A stretch of 64,000 bases of DNA from Xylanibacter oryzae DSM 17970 (GCF_000585355.1 NZ_KK073873.1:398703-462702); one strand, 5' to 3'; shown: positions 1-9,018, counted from the stretch's first letter. Notes: generated from the letters alone by a model not told the origin. Translations and numbers: made by a program.

Positions 1-539
1 TGCTCTTGTGTTGATGGAAGTGGTATTTGGAGAGTTTTAAGAATATCATAAGATAAATTTTGTCTAACAGATCCAGTAGTATTTTCGCAAATTTGATTAT
101 GAAAAAGATTCGTTTTCATTACTAAAAAAAGAAATCTAGGTATTATCTCTTTTTTGCAACTAAATACTACATAAGCAGGACTAATATATTCGTAATGATT
201 GATTTCTTGTCTAATTCCTATAGAACCAACGTTTACACGATATGGATTATAAGCAATCCAATCATATTCCATTCGTTTATATTTTTGTTTTATTTTAGAG
301 CCATTTTCTATATAAGCATCAAAAATTCCAAAATTATTATTTACTCCTAATATTCCATAATTTGTTTGTGGATCACTGATGCTATATTTATTTTTCTGTT
401 CTGTAATAACATTTGATAAATCTATAATTTCAAATGCAGATTTTATTTGAGTTGTGAAATATCTCTTAATATCCCATTTTTGAACGTTTTGGAATCGTAA
501 GAATTTGAGGTATTTGTTATGTGTTTTCGTTTCCATCAT
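1..539 (-). CDS. hsdS: Type I-like restriction specificity subunit HsdS, C-terminus cut by window edge
   Basis: About 179 residues are visible, reading leftward off the window. The ATG at 539 overlaps the TGA of the upstream methylase gene in an ATGA junction, so translation is probably coupled; a second in-frame ATG lies directly after it. The protein has the look of a type I target-recognition domain: a variable N-terminal part, then near the window edge a stretch ending in SVRQNLSYDILKTLQIPLPS, which matches the end of a TRD just before the conserved helical spacer. Family knowledge says such subunits choose the DNA sequence that is methylated or cut. Whether the second TRD is present cannot be seen. 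Confidence 0.85.
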   Translation of the reverse strand, partial: MMETKTHNKYLKFLRFQNVQKWDIKRYFTTQIKSAFEIIDLSNVITEQKNKYSISDPQTNYGILGVNNNFGIFDAYIENGSKIKQKYKRMEYDWIAYNPYRVNVGSIGIRQEINHYEYISPAYVVFSCKKEIIPRFLFLVMKTNLFHNQICENTTGSVRQNLSYDILKTLQIPLPSTQE

Positions 540-2851
540 TTGTTTTGCTTTGTGTAAAATATTTCGGGTTTACTAGCTATTCCATCAGTTACACGAATAC
601 GCATTACATCATCTCCAAAGATTTTATAGGATGTGGAATTTATGGTCTTATTCCATAAATGCTTATTATTACAATATGCAATAAATTCTTTTTCAAGAGG
701 TCTTAGCTCGTTTTTATCTTCAGTATCATTTCCCGTGGCGTCTATTCCTGCATTTTTAACTTCAGCAAAAGGTATTTCATAGTCAAAGCGTTTTTTTACA
801 AGTTGTTTTATTTCCTGTTCTTTAACTACTTCAATTTCTTTTAATTTAGCTTTGGCAGTTTTATTATTTTTAGAAATTATATCTTTTAATTCTTTCGATA
901 ATCCCTTTGTCGTTTTCTTAATAGTTTCATATAATCCGTCAATCTCGGATTTATATTTTTCATTTATTTCTTTTGTAGCGTCGTCTTTTATTCTTATAAA
1001 TTCTTTCTGTTCTTCTTCTGTAAACTTTTTAAAGAAAAGCAAACTTGGTTTTACGGTAGCCCCTGATGCCATGAAGACATCTTGTGGAATAGAAACAATA
1101 AGAATAATTTTTGCATGTTGTTCAACAAAATCACGAACTCTCTGGAGATTGCTGTTATTTAAAACTCCTTCTGGCAATACTATCGCCATTCTTCCTCCAG
1201 GTTTTAGTAAATTGAGGCAACGCTCAATAAAGAGAACCTCTGTAAGTCCGCATATTTTACCTGTTTCGTATAGACCCAGAATGGATTTTCCGATATTACT
1301 ATTTACTTGTTTTAGCGCATCTTCGTATGCTAGACCATAACGTTCTTTATATTTTGCAATTTTTTCCTGATCTGTAAAACGGTCGGCTTCAGATACCAAT
1401 GAGTCTTTTTCTACGCGGCTTCCAAAAGGCGGATTGGTTAATATTACATCGAAACGATTTTCAAAAATACCGTTTACGTTCAGTAAACCGTCATGATGAT
1501 GTACACCACCATGACCATCGCCGTGCATTATCATATTCATTTTAGCAGTACGCGCCATCCTAGGATTCGCGTCAGTTCCATAAATGCAATTAAATGAAAG
1601 TGAACGCAGACGACCTTTATTATTATTTATATTAAGTTCTTCATTTATAACAGTAAAAATTTTTTCAATATTTTCTTCAACTTCAACTTTTTGTTTATTA
1701 CTTAATTTTTCATAGTCATCATCGAAGAATGTATCCTTTAATATTTTTTTTTGTATCTTAATATCTTCTTCGATATGTTCACGAACATATTCAAATGCTT
1801 TAATTAGAAACCCTCCGCTACCGCAACATGGATCACATACAAGTTCACCTTCTTGTGGATCAATAACAGAGACCATAAAATTTACAATAGTACGTGGCGT
1901 AAAAAATTGTCCTAGTTCACCCCTGAATGTTGTACCGAGAAATTTTTCGAACGCAAGACCCTTAACATCATCTGATGTTGTTGAAAGGTTATATATCTGT
2001 AATTCTTTTACGATTTGTTCAAAACTATTTTCACGAATTTCTATTTTTGCATTATCATCAAAGAGGTGATCATTTGCAAATTGTTGTTTTGTTCTTTCAA
2101 AAAGATTCTGATAAAATGGTATTGCATCTGTTATCCCCATTTCCTTATTTAACTTTTCATAGGCTTTCCGATTTTCAATAAAACGTTCTTTTGAAAAAAT
2201 CTGTCCTTCGTTATTATCTCGTTCATAACGTACCTTTATAAATAAAATTTTACTTATTTCATCAAAAGCTGCTTCAGGTGATAATTTGTCGTTATCCCGG
2301 ATTATATCATGGCATTTCGAAAGCAATTTTGAGAATTCATCGCGTGTAAAAGATTTAGTTTGGTTTAGAATCTTCTTAATAGCTTTCTCGTCATTCGCAT
2401 CTTTTGCACTTGGAATATCTGCAATTTCTTTAAGGTCAACAAATGTCTGTGGTATAGTGTCTTCTGTAAGTTTAAATATTCTTGTTTCTTTTTGGTTTGT
2501 TGTTACTAAAAATTTAGCATGCATCCAAGATGCATAATTAAAACCTTGAAAATAATCCTCTTGGTGAATCGTAATATACTCTGCTTTACATTCTACAACA
2601 ATTAAAGCTCTTTTCTTATTTATCTTATCATCAGAAGAGCTCCATATTACGATGTCTGCCCGTGCTGTTCCAGTACCTCTTGAAGAAGCTTCTGTAGTTG
2701 TAATTTCTTGGGCCATTTGTTCTAGTGAAAAACCGTAATTATTAACTAATCTACAAATGTAATTTTGTCTAACAAGTTCTTCTGGTTTATCTACTAGCCA
2801 TTTATCTTTTAAAGGTGCAAAGATTTTCCCATCTTTTTTTTGAATTTCCAT
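536..2851 (-). CDS. Restriction-modification protein: HsdR-N (PD-(D/E)XK-like) domain fused to N6-adenine methylase
   Basis: A 771-residue protein. Residues about 25-130 resemble the N-terminal nuclease domain of type I HsdR: D66 and E87-x-K89 (in LIVVECKAE) form a PD-(D/E)XK-like core. The rest is an HsdM-type N6-adenine methyltransferase with GQFFTPR (315-320), AdoMet motif DPCCGSGGF (340-348) and catalytic NPPF (473-476). No SF2 translocase domain is present. Nuclease plus methylase in one chain with a separate S subunit is the layout of BcgI-like type IIB/IIG enzymes; a type I methylase with a degenerate N-domain is the alternative. The gene overlaps hsdS by 4 bases. No hsdR or second methylase is seen upstream. 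Confidence 0.88.
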   Translation of the reverse strand: MEIQKKDGKIFAPLKDKWLVDKPEELVRQNYICRLVNNYGFSLEQMAQEITTTEASSRGTGTARADIVIWSSSDDKINKKRALIVVECKAEYITIHQEDYFQGFNYASWMHAKFLVTTNQKETRIFKLTEDTIPQTFVDLKEIADIPSAKDANDEKAIKKILNQTKSFTRDEFSKLLSKCHDIIRDNDKLSPEAAFDEISKILFIKVRYERDNNEGQIFSKERFIENRKAYEKLNKEMGITDAIPFYQNLFERTKQQFANDHLFDDNAKIEIRENSFEQIVKELQIYNLSTTSDDVKGLAFEKFLGTTFRGELGQFFTPRTIVNFMVSVIDPQEGELVCDPCCGSGGFLIKAFEYVREHIEEDIKIQKKILKDTFFDDDYEKLSNKQKVEVEENIEKIFTVINEELNINNNKGRLRSLSFNCIYGTDANPRMARTAKMNMIMHGDGHGGVHHHDGLLNVNGIFENRFDVILTNPPFGSRVEKDSLVSEADRFTDQEKIAKYKERYGLAYEDALKQVNSNIGKSILGLYETGKICGLTEVLFIERCLNLLKPGGRMAIVLPEGVLNNSNLQRVRDFVEQHAKIILIVSIPQDVFMASGATVKPSLLFFKKFTEEEQKEFIRIKDDATKEINEKYKSEIDGLYETIKKTTKGLSKELKDIISKNNKTAKAKLKEIEVVKEQEIKQLVKKRFDYEIPFAEVKNAGIDATGNDTEDKNELRPLEKEFIAYCNNKHLWNKTINSTSYKIFGDDVMRIRVTDGIASKPEIFYTKQNK

Positions 2852-3311
2852 ATCTTATTGTTGTATTTTTATTATTCCTTGTTTGTCTTATCGTTATAAA
2901 TCATAAAATAAGTTCAACTTATTATGAAATACTTTTTCTATATTATTCCAATCAAACTAAAGAGTGATTGGTAAGAATATAAATGTATCATGTTTTCATG
3001 TCATTAATGATTTTAACTTCAAAGGTACTTTTTTTTTCTTATATGTGCTAATTTTTTAATAAAAAATTATTCTTTAATAAAAAGACTGACACCTTATGGT
3101 CCGTCTTTTTTAAAACAATTAATACTCATACATTAATAAACTTTTCAGGAAACGAGCTATTGGCATGTTCCGTATTTCTAACGCTGTGGTTTTTTATGCA
3201 TCATTTCATCATCTCGTATTTTTTTATTAATTTTGCACTTCGTTTAAAATAAGAAATCGAGAAGGGGCAATAATTGTCCCCTAAATAAGCTATAATTAAT
3301 ACTAAAACAGA
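2852..3311. promoter_or_regulatory. Divergent intergenic region with hairpin, promoter and hairpin leader
   Basis: 460 bases between the leftward RM operon and the rightward island, very AT-rich. An inverted repeat at 3079-3110 (AAAAAGAC ... GTCTTTTT with inner ACC/GGT pairing) is flanked by A and T runs and could terminate in both directions. A TAATTTTG -7 box sits at 3228-3235, predicting a start near 3242. The roughly 70-base leader then contains a near-perfect hairpin at 3264-3281 (GGGGCAAT / ATTGTCCC) before the ATG at 3312. No coding sequence was found. Confidence 0.5.
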
Positions 3312-4502
3312 ATGGGGAATTTTCGGTATAAGAGAATAACAGACGAAGAGGCAAAACGTTTGCAAAGGCAATATTGTGAAGATAATCTGTTTAAACTGCT
3401 TATGCCTGTGTTAGAATATTATGGCAAATGCTGCACTGAACTGTCGCCTGTGGAGATATGGACTGAGGCAATGAGATTGACTTGCGAACTGGTGAAGTCG
3501 GAACATCCGGAGGTTAAAATAAAAGAGGTTGTAGGGCTGTTGACTAACGAATATCTATCTTTCAGCGATTGTTCTGAGCGTAGTATGGAGGATGCCGAAC
3601 GCACAGCGTTTCTAGTACTTATCACACTACTGTTTCTGCTTGTTACTAAGATTACGTGGCAAGACGAACAGATGCAGCATGATATAATATTGCGTCTGGC
3701 AGAGGCGGTATATTATCATCCTTTGCGTGAAGATTTCATGCTCCTTGTATATGTAGGTGGTGATACAAATAATGCGGAATATCATTACGAAAAGGTGCTG
3801 AAACGTACGTCTGTTTTTATGGCTAGCGAGCCTATAGATTCTGAATATGTGAAAGTAACACTAATGCAGGATTTTATTAATTCTATAAAACGACATGGAG
3901 ACATGGAGACTGCTAAGGAAATAAAAGGTGCTTTGTCTGATTTCAGTAGGGAGAATGGACATCTATATGATTCTGCTCTTGATGATTTGAGTGCTTGGGA
4001 GGAAATGAAAAACAATGAACCTAAGGGGTGTAAATTTTTTGTACAAGGTAATACGTCGACAGATGAACTGAAGTCTGCTGATAGAACCAAAAGTATAAGT
4101 CTCAAGTCTCAAACAGGTGGACGCAGAAAGGCGCATTTGTTTATGGATGTCAACGGCATAAAGGATCAGAATATAACAACGCATAATGTTGCTGCATTCA
4201 CAGGCTTTCTGGCGCAACATCATTCTACATCTAGTGTTTTGTTAGAAACAAAGAAGGATAACTATATAGCAAAGGTCTTTGTATCTTTTTATCGCCGTTG
4301 GATGAATAACGGATGCGTGGAAAGAACTGTCAACGGCAGTGCCTGTTACAGATTCCTTACAGAGGATTGCGGGCTGCCTTGTGCTACTACCGAGAAAACT
4401 TTTAGCAACTGGATCAAACTGAAAATAAAAGATGATGACGCTGATATAATCCTCGATGGCAGCATTGAGAATTATATAAGAGAAAACAATTCTTATGCCT
4501 AA
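3312..4502 (+). CDS. Uncharacterised protein, first gene of the DUF3987 island
   Basis: 396 residues, family not recognised. It is soluble-looking and mostly helical; a Leu-rich stretch near residues 99-111 (TAFLVLITLLFLLV) is hydrophobic but flanked by charged helices. The C-terminal third contains a basic linker (about 260-275, KSISLKSQTGGRRKAH) and a region rich in Trp, Arg and Cys. The DNA coding for that linker (4091-4113) carries a copy of the GTCTCA repeat also found between genes at 9.1, 15.5 and 18.7 kb, suggesting the linker grew by repeat insertion. The start follows a promoter and a hairpin leader. It may be co-transcribed with the SSB-like gene, but a 241-base gap with palindromes intervenes. 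Confidence 0.75.
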   Translation: MGNFRYKRITDEEAKRLQRQYCEDNLFKLLMPVLEYYGKCCTELSPVEIWTEAMRLTCELVKSEHPEVKIKEVVGLLTNEYLSFSDCSERSMEDAERTAFLVLITLLFLLVTKITWQDEQMQHDIILRLAEAVYYHPLREDFMLLVYVGGDTNNAEYHYEKVLKRTSVFMASEPIDSEYVKVTLMQDFINSIKRHGDMETAKEIKGALSDFSRENGHLYDSALDDLSAWEEMKNNEPKGCKFFVQGNTSTDELKSADRTKSISLKSQTGGRRKAHLFMDVNGIKDQNITTHNVAAFTGFLAQHHSTSSVLLETKKDNYIAKVFVSFYRRWMNNGCVERTVNGSACYRFLTEDCGLPCATTEKTFSNWIKLKIKDDDADIILDGSIENYIRENNSYA

Positions 4503-4592
4503 CTGGTTTTTTAGTTTGACCTAAGAATATTTTTTGATATAACATAACTTGTTTATAATAAGGGTAATACAGATGTATTGCTCTTATTTCTT

Positions 4593-4615
4593 TATGCCGA
4601 ATTGAATTCGGCATA
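4593..4615. promoter_or_regulatory. 23-bp palindrome downstream of the first island gene
   Basis: Eleven-base arms TATGCCGAATT and AATTCGGCATA around a single G form a perfect palindrome. It lies 91 bases after the stop at 4502 and 49 bases before the structured leader of the next gene. It lacks a following T-run, so a protein-binding site is as plausible as a terminator. Confidence 0.4.
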
Positions 4616-4663
4616 TTTGGCATAAAAGGCCTATTGAATTATTTTTCTGACTTTTGCACTCGT

Positions 4664-4723
4664 CAATCAGCAATGATGGTGGCGGGCATGAACCCGGGCT
4701 TGACTCGCTGCAGTTGCTGATTG
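4664..4723 (+). promoter_or_regulatory. Structured leader upstream of the DUF3127 gene
   Basis: Perfect 10-base arms CAATCAGCAA (4664-4673) and TTGCTGATTG (4714-4723) enclose a 40-base interior with its own CGGG/CCCG hairpin (4683-4686 with 4693-4696). A degenerate -7 box (gacTTTTG, 4649-4656) lies just upstream, so the RNA would start a few bases before the left arm and the folded element would form most of the 5' leader of the gene at 4744. The GC-rich fold stands out from AT-rich surroundings. It is not a tRNA. Confidence 0.45.
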
Positions 4724-4743
4724 CATTTTAAAACAATAATAAA

Positions 4744-5040
4744 ATGATTACAACAGTAATTGCAAGAATTGCGGGTGCTACTCCCGCAGAGAGTTTTCAG
4801 GGACGCGACGGACAGTGTGTTACAAAATGTACGATTATTATCAAAACCATTGAGGCTTATCCGCAGACTTTGGCGCTGACTGCATTTGGCGAACTTGTGC
4901 CTTGGGCGCAACAAATAGGGCGCACGGTTGAGGTTGGCGTCGGTATGTCGAGTCGCGAATATGAGGGACGTTGGTTCTCTGAACTGAGGGCTATCGGCAT
5001 GAAGTATGCGCAGTTGCCTTTGCCTGAGGCAGTGCACTGA
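4744..5040 (+). CDS. Small DUF3127-like, SSB-type OB-fold protein
   Basis: 98 residues. The pattern of a beta-rich N-terminus, AYPQTLALTAFGEL in the middle and SREYEGRWFSELRA near the end matches my memory of DUF3127, a small Bacteroidetes/phage family with an OB fold related to single-stranded-DNA-binding proteins. It would bind single-stranded DNA during replication of the element, consistent with the DUF3987 primase-helicase-like gene 1 kb downstream on the same strand. The start is set by the ATG after a structured leader. No acidic SSB C-terminal tail is present. Family assignment is by eye. Confidence 0.65.
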   Translation: MITTVIARIAGATPAESFQGRDGQCVTKCTIIIKTIEAYPQTLALTAFGELVPWAQQIGRTVEVGVGMSSREYEGRWFSELRAIGMKYAQLPLPEAVH

Positions 5041-5112
5041 ATGACTGATGAGGAGATAATAGATAGAGTATAATGTTGTATTTATATTTACATTTACACA
5101 AGTAGAATTATC

Positions 5113-5532
5113 ATGATGAAGATATTAGGAAAGAACGAAAAGACAGTGTTCGCGGCTTATTTTACAACCATGGATTTGAACGAACGTGACGTGGTAGTGA
5201 ACTTTAGATTACCAATGGAATTTGGAATGCTGAGGGCTGCCGACTGGGCTGAAAAAGAGATGCACATGGCTGGTGAATGGTTGGCCGGTAGTTTTGATTG
5301 TTACAATATGGCTGAAAGACTACGGTATATGATGCCGCTACACGAGGGTAAACGCAAAGTGTTGCACCGCACTCGTATTGCGGAACTTACACTCGGCGGC
5401 GGCTGTTTCCGGATAGAAATGGTGCTGAAAAGGATGGATGACTTTATTTTAATGGCTGATTCTTTGGATAAGGCTGTTGATGAGATGGTGAGTTGGATGA
5501 GGATGAATGCTTATTCGGTTAGGCTGCAATAA
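5113..5532 (+). CDS. Uncharacterised 139-residue island protein
   Basis: Not recognised. The N-terminus is a mixed beta/alpha segment, followed by a Met- and Arg-rich helical middle (residues 45-85) and an acidic amphipathic C-terminal helix (DSLDKAVDEMVSWMRM). No signal peptide or membrane segment. It lies 72 bases after the DUF3127 gene and reads the same way. An earlier choice of the two adjacent Met codons (MMK) makes no practical difference. A replication accessory role is only guilt by association. Confidence 0.6.
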   Translation: MMKILGKNEKTVFAAYFTTMDLNERDVVVNFRLPMEFGMLRAADWAEKEMHMAGEWLAGSFDCYNMAERLRYMMPLHEGKRKVLHRTRIAELTLGGGCFRIEMVLKRMDDFILMADSLDKAVDEMVSWMRMNAYSVRLQ

Positions 5533-5590
5533 GAGCTCTACTCTTTAATTACTCTTCCGGTTGTTACTTATCCTCCGTCACTTCGTGATA

Positions 5591-5645
5591 CCTCCCTCAT
5601 CAAAAGGGAGGAATAGGGGAGACCCGAAGGGGGAGGAATACGTAC
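5591..5645. repeat. CCTCCC/GGGAGG hairpin repeat region
   Basis: A hairpin CCTCCCT-(7)-AGGGAGG at 5591-5611 is followed by GGGGA- and GGGGGAGG-rich sequence up to 5645. The composition and hairpin resemble the CTCCCC...GGGGAG module at 15.59 and 18.77 kb, though the match is loose. It separates the genes ending at 5532 and starting at 5704. Confidence 0.35.
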
Positions 5646-5703
5646 ATCCGTATTACTATTACTGCGGGCAAAAGCCCGATAACGTTCTAAAAAAAATAAA
5701 CAA

Positions 5704-6108
5704 ATGGACGAGATAAAAATCGAGACTGATAGCATAAGTCTCTGTGGTACGACCACAATAAATAAAGAGGGAATAGTGAAATTTAAGGCTGACGAAACGC
5801 AAGCCGACAAACCTAATCTGCCAAAGAAGGTGCAGAGAATGGGACGCATGGAATATCTGATTGACGGCGGACTGACGTTCACCCCTTCGCAGATGCTGAA
5901 ACAGATGCAGATGGCTCCTATGAGAGAGAAAATACACGACAATGGTATTTTAAGAATAGAAATGACAAGCCGCTCGTTTATCGTACATGTTAAGGTGCCT
6001 TTGACGATGGAAGACGTTGAAATAGAAGACGCACTGGATGACGAGATGGATAATGCCGTGGAGGTAATCATGAAGAAAAGAGAGGAGTTGAAATGTTCGA
6101 TATTGTAA
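5704..6108 (+). CDS. Uncharacterised 134-residue island protein overlapping the DUF3987 gene
   Basis: Not recognised. The N-terminal half has alternating beta strands, residues 70-85 are Met/Gln-rich (FTPSQMLKQMQMAPMREK), and the C-terminal part is strongly acidic (MEDVEIEDALDDEMDN) and ends in a basic helix. Its last 16 bases overlap the start of the primase-helicase-like gene at 6093, so the two are probably translationally coupled and may act together. No transmembrane segment or signal peptide. Confidence 0.65.
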   Translation: MDEIKIETDSISLCGTTTINKEGIVKFKADETQADKPNLPKKVQRMGRMEYLIDGGLTFTPSQMLKQMQMAPMREKIHDNGILRIEMTSRSFIVHVKVPLTMEDVEIEDALDDEMDNAVEVIMKKREELKCSIL

Positions 6109-8585
6109 ATAAATTTAATGGTAGACCTGTCCTTTGTACGAAAGAAATATTACACAATACCTTGTGTTCGCAAGTGGTGGTAGAGACGTGCAAGGAGATT
6201 GACAATCTGGTTAGGACTAAGATAGAAGAGGTAGAGCGGCAGATAGCCGCTACCACCGAACCGGGCGACATCGCGGCTCTCGAAAAGGACGAGAAGGCAC
6301 TGTGGGAGGAAGTGGCACAGTTGAAGAAACGCTTGCCTGCCTTCTGTTTTCAAGCTCACTATACCGACGGCAAACGGCATAATAAAAGCGCCGAAGAAAG
6401 CGGACTATGTATGTTTGATGTGGATGATCTGGAAGATCCAAAGGCTACATACGAAGAGACGGCCGAGAAAATAAAGAGCATTGGTGTGGTGCTTGCTCAC
6501 ATCACTCCATCCACCCGCGGACTGAGATATGTGTTTCGCACACCCAAAGGCATGACTATCGCCCAGGCGCAACTGTGGTTTGCCGGTCAACTGGGCATCG
6601 AACAATACGACGGGTGCACCAAAGATCTTGCCAGAATTTCATTTGCAGTGCCTGAGGCGTATGTGCTGATGATAGACGAAGAAGGATTGTTTGCAGAGAA
6701 CAAAAATCCATCTGCCGAGAACCCAATTGTAAATGAACAAGTGGAAGCTAAGGAACAGAAAAACGATATTGAGCCGAAAAAAAGTCTCAGGTCTCAGGTC
6801 TCAACAGAAAAAACAGCAAGCAAGGGTGTAGAATCTGCAAAAGAACTAGTAGACGAACCGAATTTCAAGGGCATACCTTTTAAGTTGATCATTGACAGAC
6901 TGCTATTGGCACAGGGTGTAGACGGCGAACCTGCTGAGGGTGAGCGTAACACCACACTTTACAATCTGGTGCGTCAACTGCGATATATCTGCGACTTCTC
7001 ACAATCAAGATTAATGCAGGTAGTGCCAAGATGGGGAATGAGCGAAGAAGAGGTGGCGCAAACGGTACAATCGGCTCTGTCGACTGTGCGCCGCACAGAA
7101 CTGCCGCCACATCTGGGACAGACGCTACGCCTGCTTACATCACAGCAAATGGAGATGAATGCGGCTACAGCTGATGCTGCGGCAGGTATAGAACAGGCCG
7201 ACGCAAAAATCATAGTCCCATCATCTGCCAATGATAAGACACCCCCTTTACCAGAGCATCTGCCGCGATTGTTAGACCTGCTTACCAAGAGTTATCCGCA
7301 AGAATACCGCGCCGCCATCCTGATGTCTGCTATGCCTATCCTCGGCACTCTGGCCACAAGGGCAAGGGCTAGATATTTTGACGGAGCTGAGCATTCGCTG
7401 TCGTTCTTGACCTGCATCGTTGCGCCACAGGCGAGTGGAAAGAGTTGTACACGAAAGTTGGTCGATATGTTGCTCGGACGACTGCAAAAGCAAGACAATG
7501 ACGAGCGCGAGAAGGAGCGCCGATGGATGGAAGAGAAGAAGGCCCGCAAGAACTCAAAGCAACAGCCTGAAGATCCCCGCGCGAAAATAAGAATAGTGCC
7601 TGCCACAATATCCAATGCCATGCTGTTCAAACGATTGGACTGTTCGGACGGTGAGCATCTATTTACTTACGCAGAGGAAATTGATACGCTATCCAAGGGC
7701 CGAAAGAGTGGGGCATGGAGTCAGAAAGACGACATAATGCGTCAGGCATTCGACAACTCGATTTGCGGCCAGGACTACATGAGCGATAACTCGTGGAGCG
7801 CAATGGTGAAGGTGTTTTACAACACGCTGACGTGCGGTACTCCTGTGGCGGTACACCGATATTACAACGACGTGGAGGGCGGACTGGTGAGCCGTGTGTG
7901 CTTCTCGCAACTGCCTGATATGCTCGGCGCTCAGATGCCTATCTTCGGACGTCTGTCGAAAGATGAAGAGGTGGAAGTGGCGCAATGGGCTGAAAAGTTG
8001 ATGGCTATCGGACTGAATAAAGCCGGAAAAGAATCTGATGCCGCAGGTGAGGCGGACGAATCGGGCAATAGCTCAAACAAACTGCCGACATCTGAACCTG
8101 TGGAGTACGACATCCCTCGTGTGAAACAGGCCATATGGGACTGGCTAGAATCTCGCCGTCTGGAATATCTGGAGACACAGGAGAACCCCGCACTCGACAT
8201 CTTCCGCCGTCGCTCAGCCGTAATCGGGTTCAGAGCAGGACTACTCGCAGTGTTGCTTTCTGACGAAAAAGAGACAGACGAGGCAATAGAATTCGCCACA
8301 TGGGTGGCAAGTTATGCGCTTGCAGAGCAGTTAGACCTCTTCGGCGAGGAGATGAACCGCCTGATGTTTGATGGAGAATCATTATATTCGGGAAAGGACA
8401 AATCGACTTATTTTCAGCCACTGTTGGGTTCACTGCCGGATGAGTTCACTGTAGAGCAACTTGTACTTCTGCGTATGCAGGCCGGCTATAAGAGTCCTGT
8501 AAAACAAGTACTTTGGAGATGGAAACAAAATGGACTGATAGAAAAGATCAGTAAAAATAGATTTAAGAAACTACAATGGAAATAA
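6093..8585 (+). CDS. BT4734-N/VirE-N plus DUF3987 primase-helicase-like protein
   Basis: 830 residues. Residues about 80-200 match the BT4734/VirE N-terminal domain, related to archaeo-eukaryotic primases, with the acidic MFDVDD motif (107-112). Residues 228-242 form a linker whose DNA (6778-6806) contains three GTCTCA units. Residues 255-350 form a helical primase-C-like region. From about 385 on is DUF3987, a P-loop ATPase with APQASGKS (444-451), a probable helicase. Such proteins occur on Bacteroidetes mobile elements and near capsule loci; exact biochemistry is little known. GC content is clearly higher than in the genes downstream of 9 kb. The stop overlaps the start of the next gene by 10 bases, and the coupled 134-residue gene precedes it. 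Confidence 0.85.
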   Translation: MFDIVNKFNGRPVLCTKEILHNTLCSQVVVETCKEIDNLVRTKIEEVERQIAATTEPGDIAALEKDEKALWEEVAQLKKRLPAFCFQAHYTDGKRHNKSAEESGLCMFDVDDLEDPKATYEETAEKIKSIGVVLAHITPSTRGLRYVFRTPKGMTIAQAQLWFAGQLGIEQYDGCTKDLARISFAVPEAYVLMIDEEGLFAENKNPSAENPIVNEQVEAKEQKNDIEPKKSLRSQVSTEKTASKGVESAKELVDEPNFKGIPFKLIIDRLLLAQGVDGEPAEGERNTTLYNLVRQLRYICDFSQSRLMQVVPRWGMSEEEVAQTVQSALSTVRRTELPPHLGQTLRLLTSQQMEMNAATADAAAGIEQADAKIIVPSSANDKTPPLPEHLPRLLDLLTKSYPQEYRAAILMSAMPILGTLATRARARYFDGAEHSLSFLTCIVAPQASGKSCTRKLVDMLLGRLQKQDNDEREKERRWMEEKKARKNSKQQPEDPRAKIRIVPATISNAMLFKRLDCSDGEHLFTYAEEIDTLSKGRKSGAWSQKDDIMRQAFDNSICGQDYMSDNSWSAMVKVFYNTLTCGTPVAVHRYYNDVEGGLVSRVCFSQLPDMLGAQMPIFGRLSKDEEVEVAQWAEKLMAIGLNKAGKESDAAGEADESGNSSNKLPTSEPVEYDIPRVKQAIWDWLESRRLEYLETQENPALDIFRRRSAVIGFRAGLLAVLLSDEKETDEAIEFATWVASYALAEQLDLFGEEMNRLMFDGESLYSGKDKSTYFQPLLGSLPDEFTVEQLVLLRMQAGYKSPVKQVLWRWKQNGLIEKISKNRFKKLQWK

Positions 8586-8983
8586 CAATTACGAGAATAG
8601 CCAAGAAGGCTGATTACACGATAGGGCGGCTGACAATAAACGGCCACAGGATATGCGACACGCTGGAGCCGCACTGCATAAACTGGGCAACAGAGACAAA
8701 AATAAAAGGTAAGACGGCAATACCCGAGGGTAGATACAGAATAATGATGAAGATGTCATCAAAATTTGAAAAACAGATGCCATTCTTAATGGATGTACCT
8801 CATTTTAAAGGTGTAATGATACATCAGGGCAACACACCCAAGAACACTCAGGGTTGCATCATTGTAGGTTATAACACCATCCGTGGATTAGTGCTGAAGA
8901 GTAGGCAGGCCATGGAAAGTATCCAAGATTATCTTGATACTGCCATTGAAACTAAACAGGAAATTTGGTGTGTGATTAAGTAA
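8576..8983 (+). CDS. DUF5675 protein, YkuD-like active-site pattern
   Basis: 135 residues without a signal peptide. The segment MIHQGNTPKNTQGCIIVG has H83 and C94 in an arrangement like the H...S-x-G-C signature of YkuD L,D-transpeptidases, which is why DUF5675 is usually regarded as cell-wall related and phage/element associated. The start ATG lies inside the end of the DUF3987 gene (10-base overlap), so it is last in the operon; a hairpin terminator follows at 9019-9050. A decayed second copy of its 3' end lies at 13.27-13.36 kb. A role in lysis or wall remodelling is inference. Confidence 0.75.
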   Translation: MEITITRIAKKADYTIGRLTINGHRICDTLEPHCINWATETKIKGKTAIPEGRYRIMMKMSSKFEKQMPFLMDVPHFKGVMIHQGNTPKNTQGCIIVGYNTIRGLVLKSRQAMESIQDYLDTAIETKQEIWCVIK

Positions 8984-9018
8984 TCAGACATTGCTTGGAT
9001 AGCGGCTTATAATCAATT

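Noticed and set aside
852..1340. 162-codon open frame on the plus strand
   Set aside because: It is antisense to the methylase gene, which has full catalytic motifs; hydrophobic low-quality translation.
4664..4723. Possible tRNA or tRNA fragment (GGGTTCATGCCC-like T arm on the minus strand)
   Set aside because: No acceptor, D or anticodon arms; the outer arms are a simple 10-base stem.
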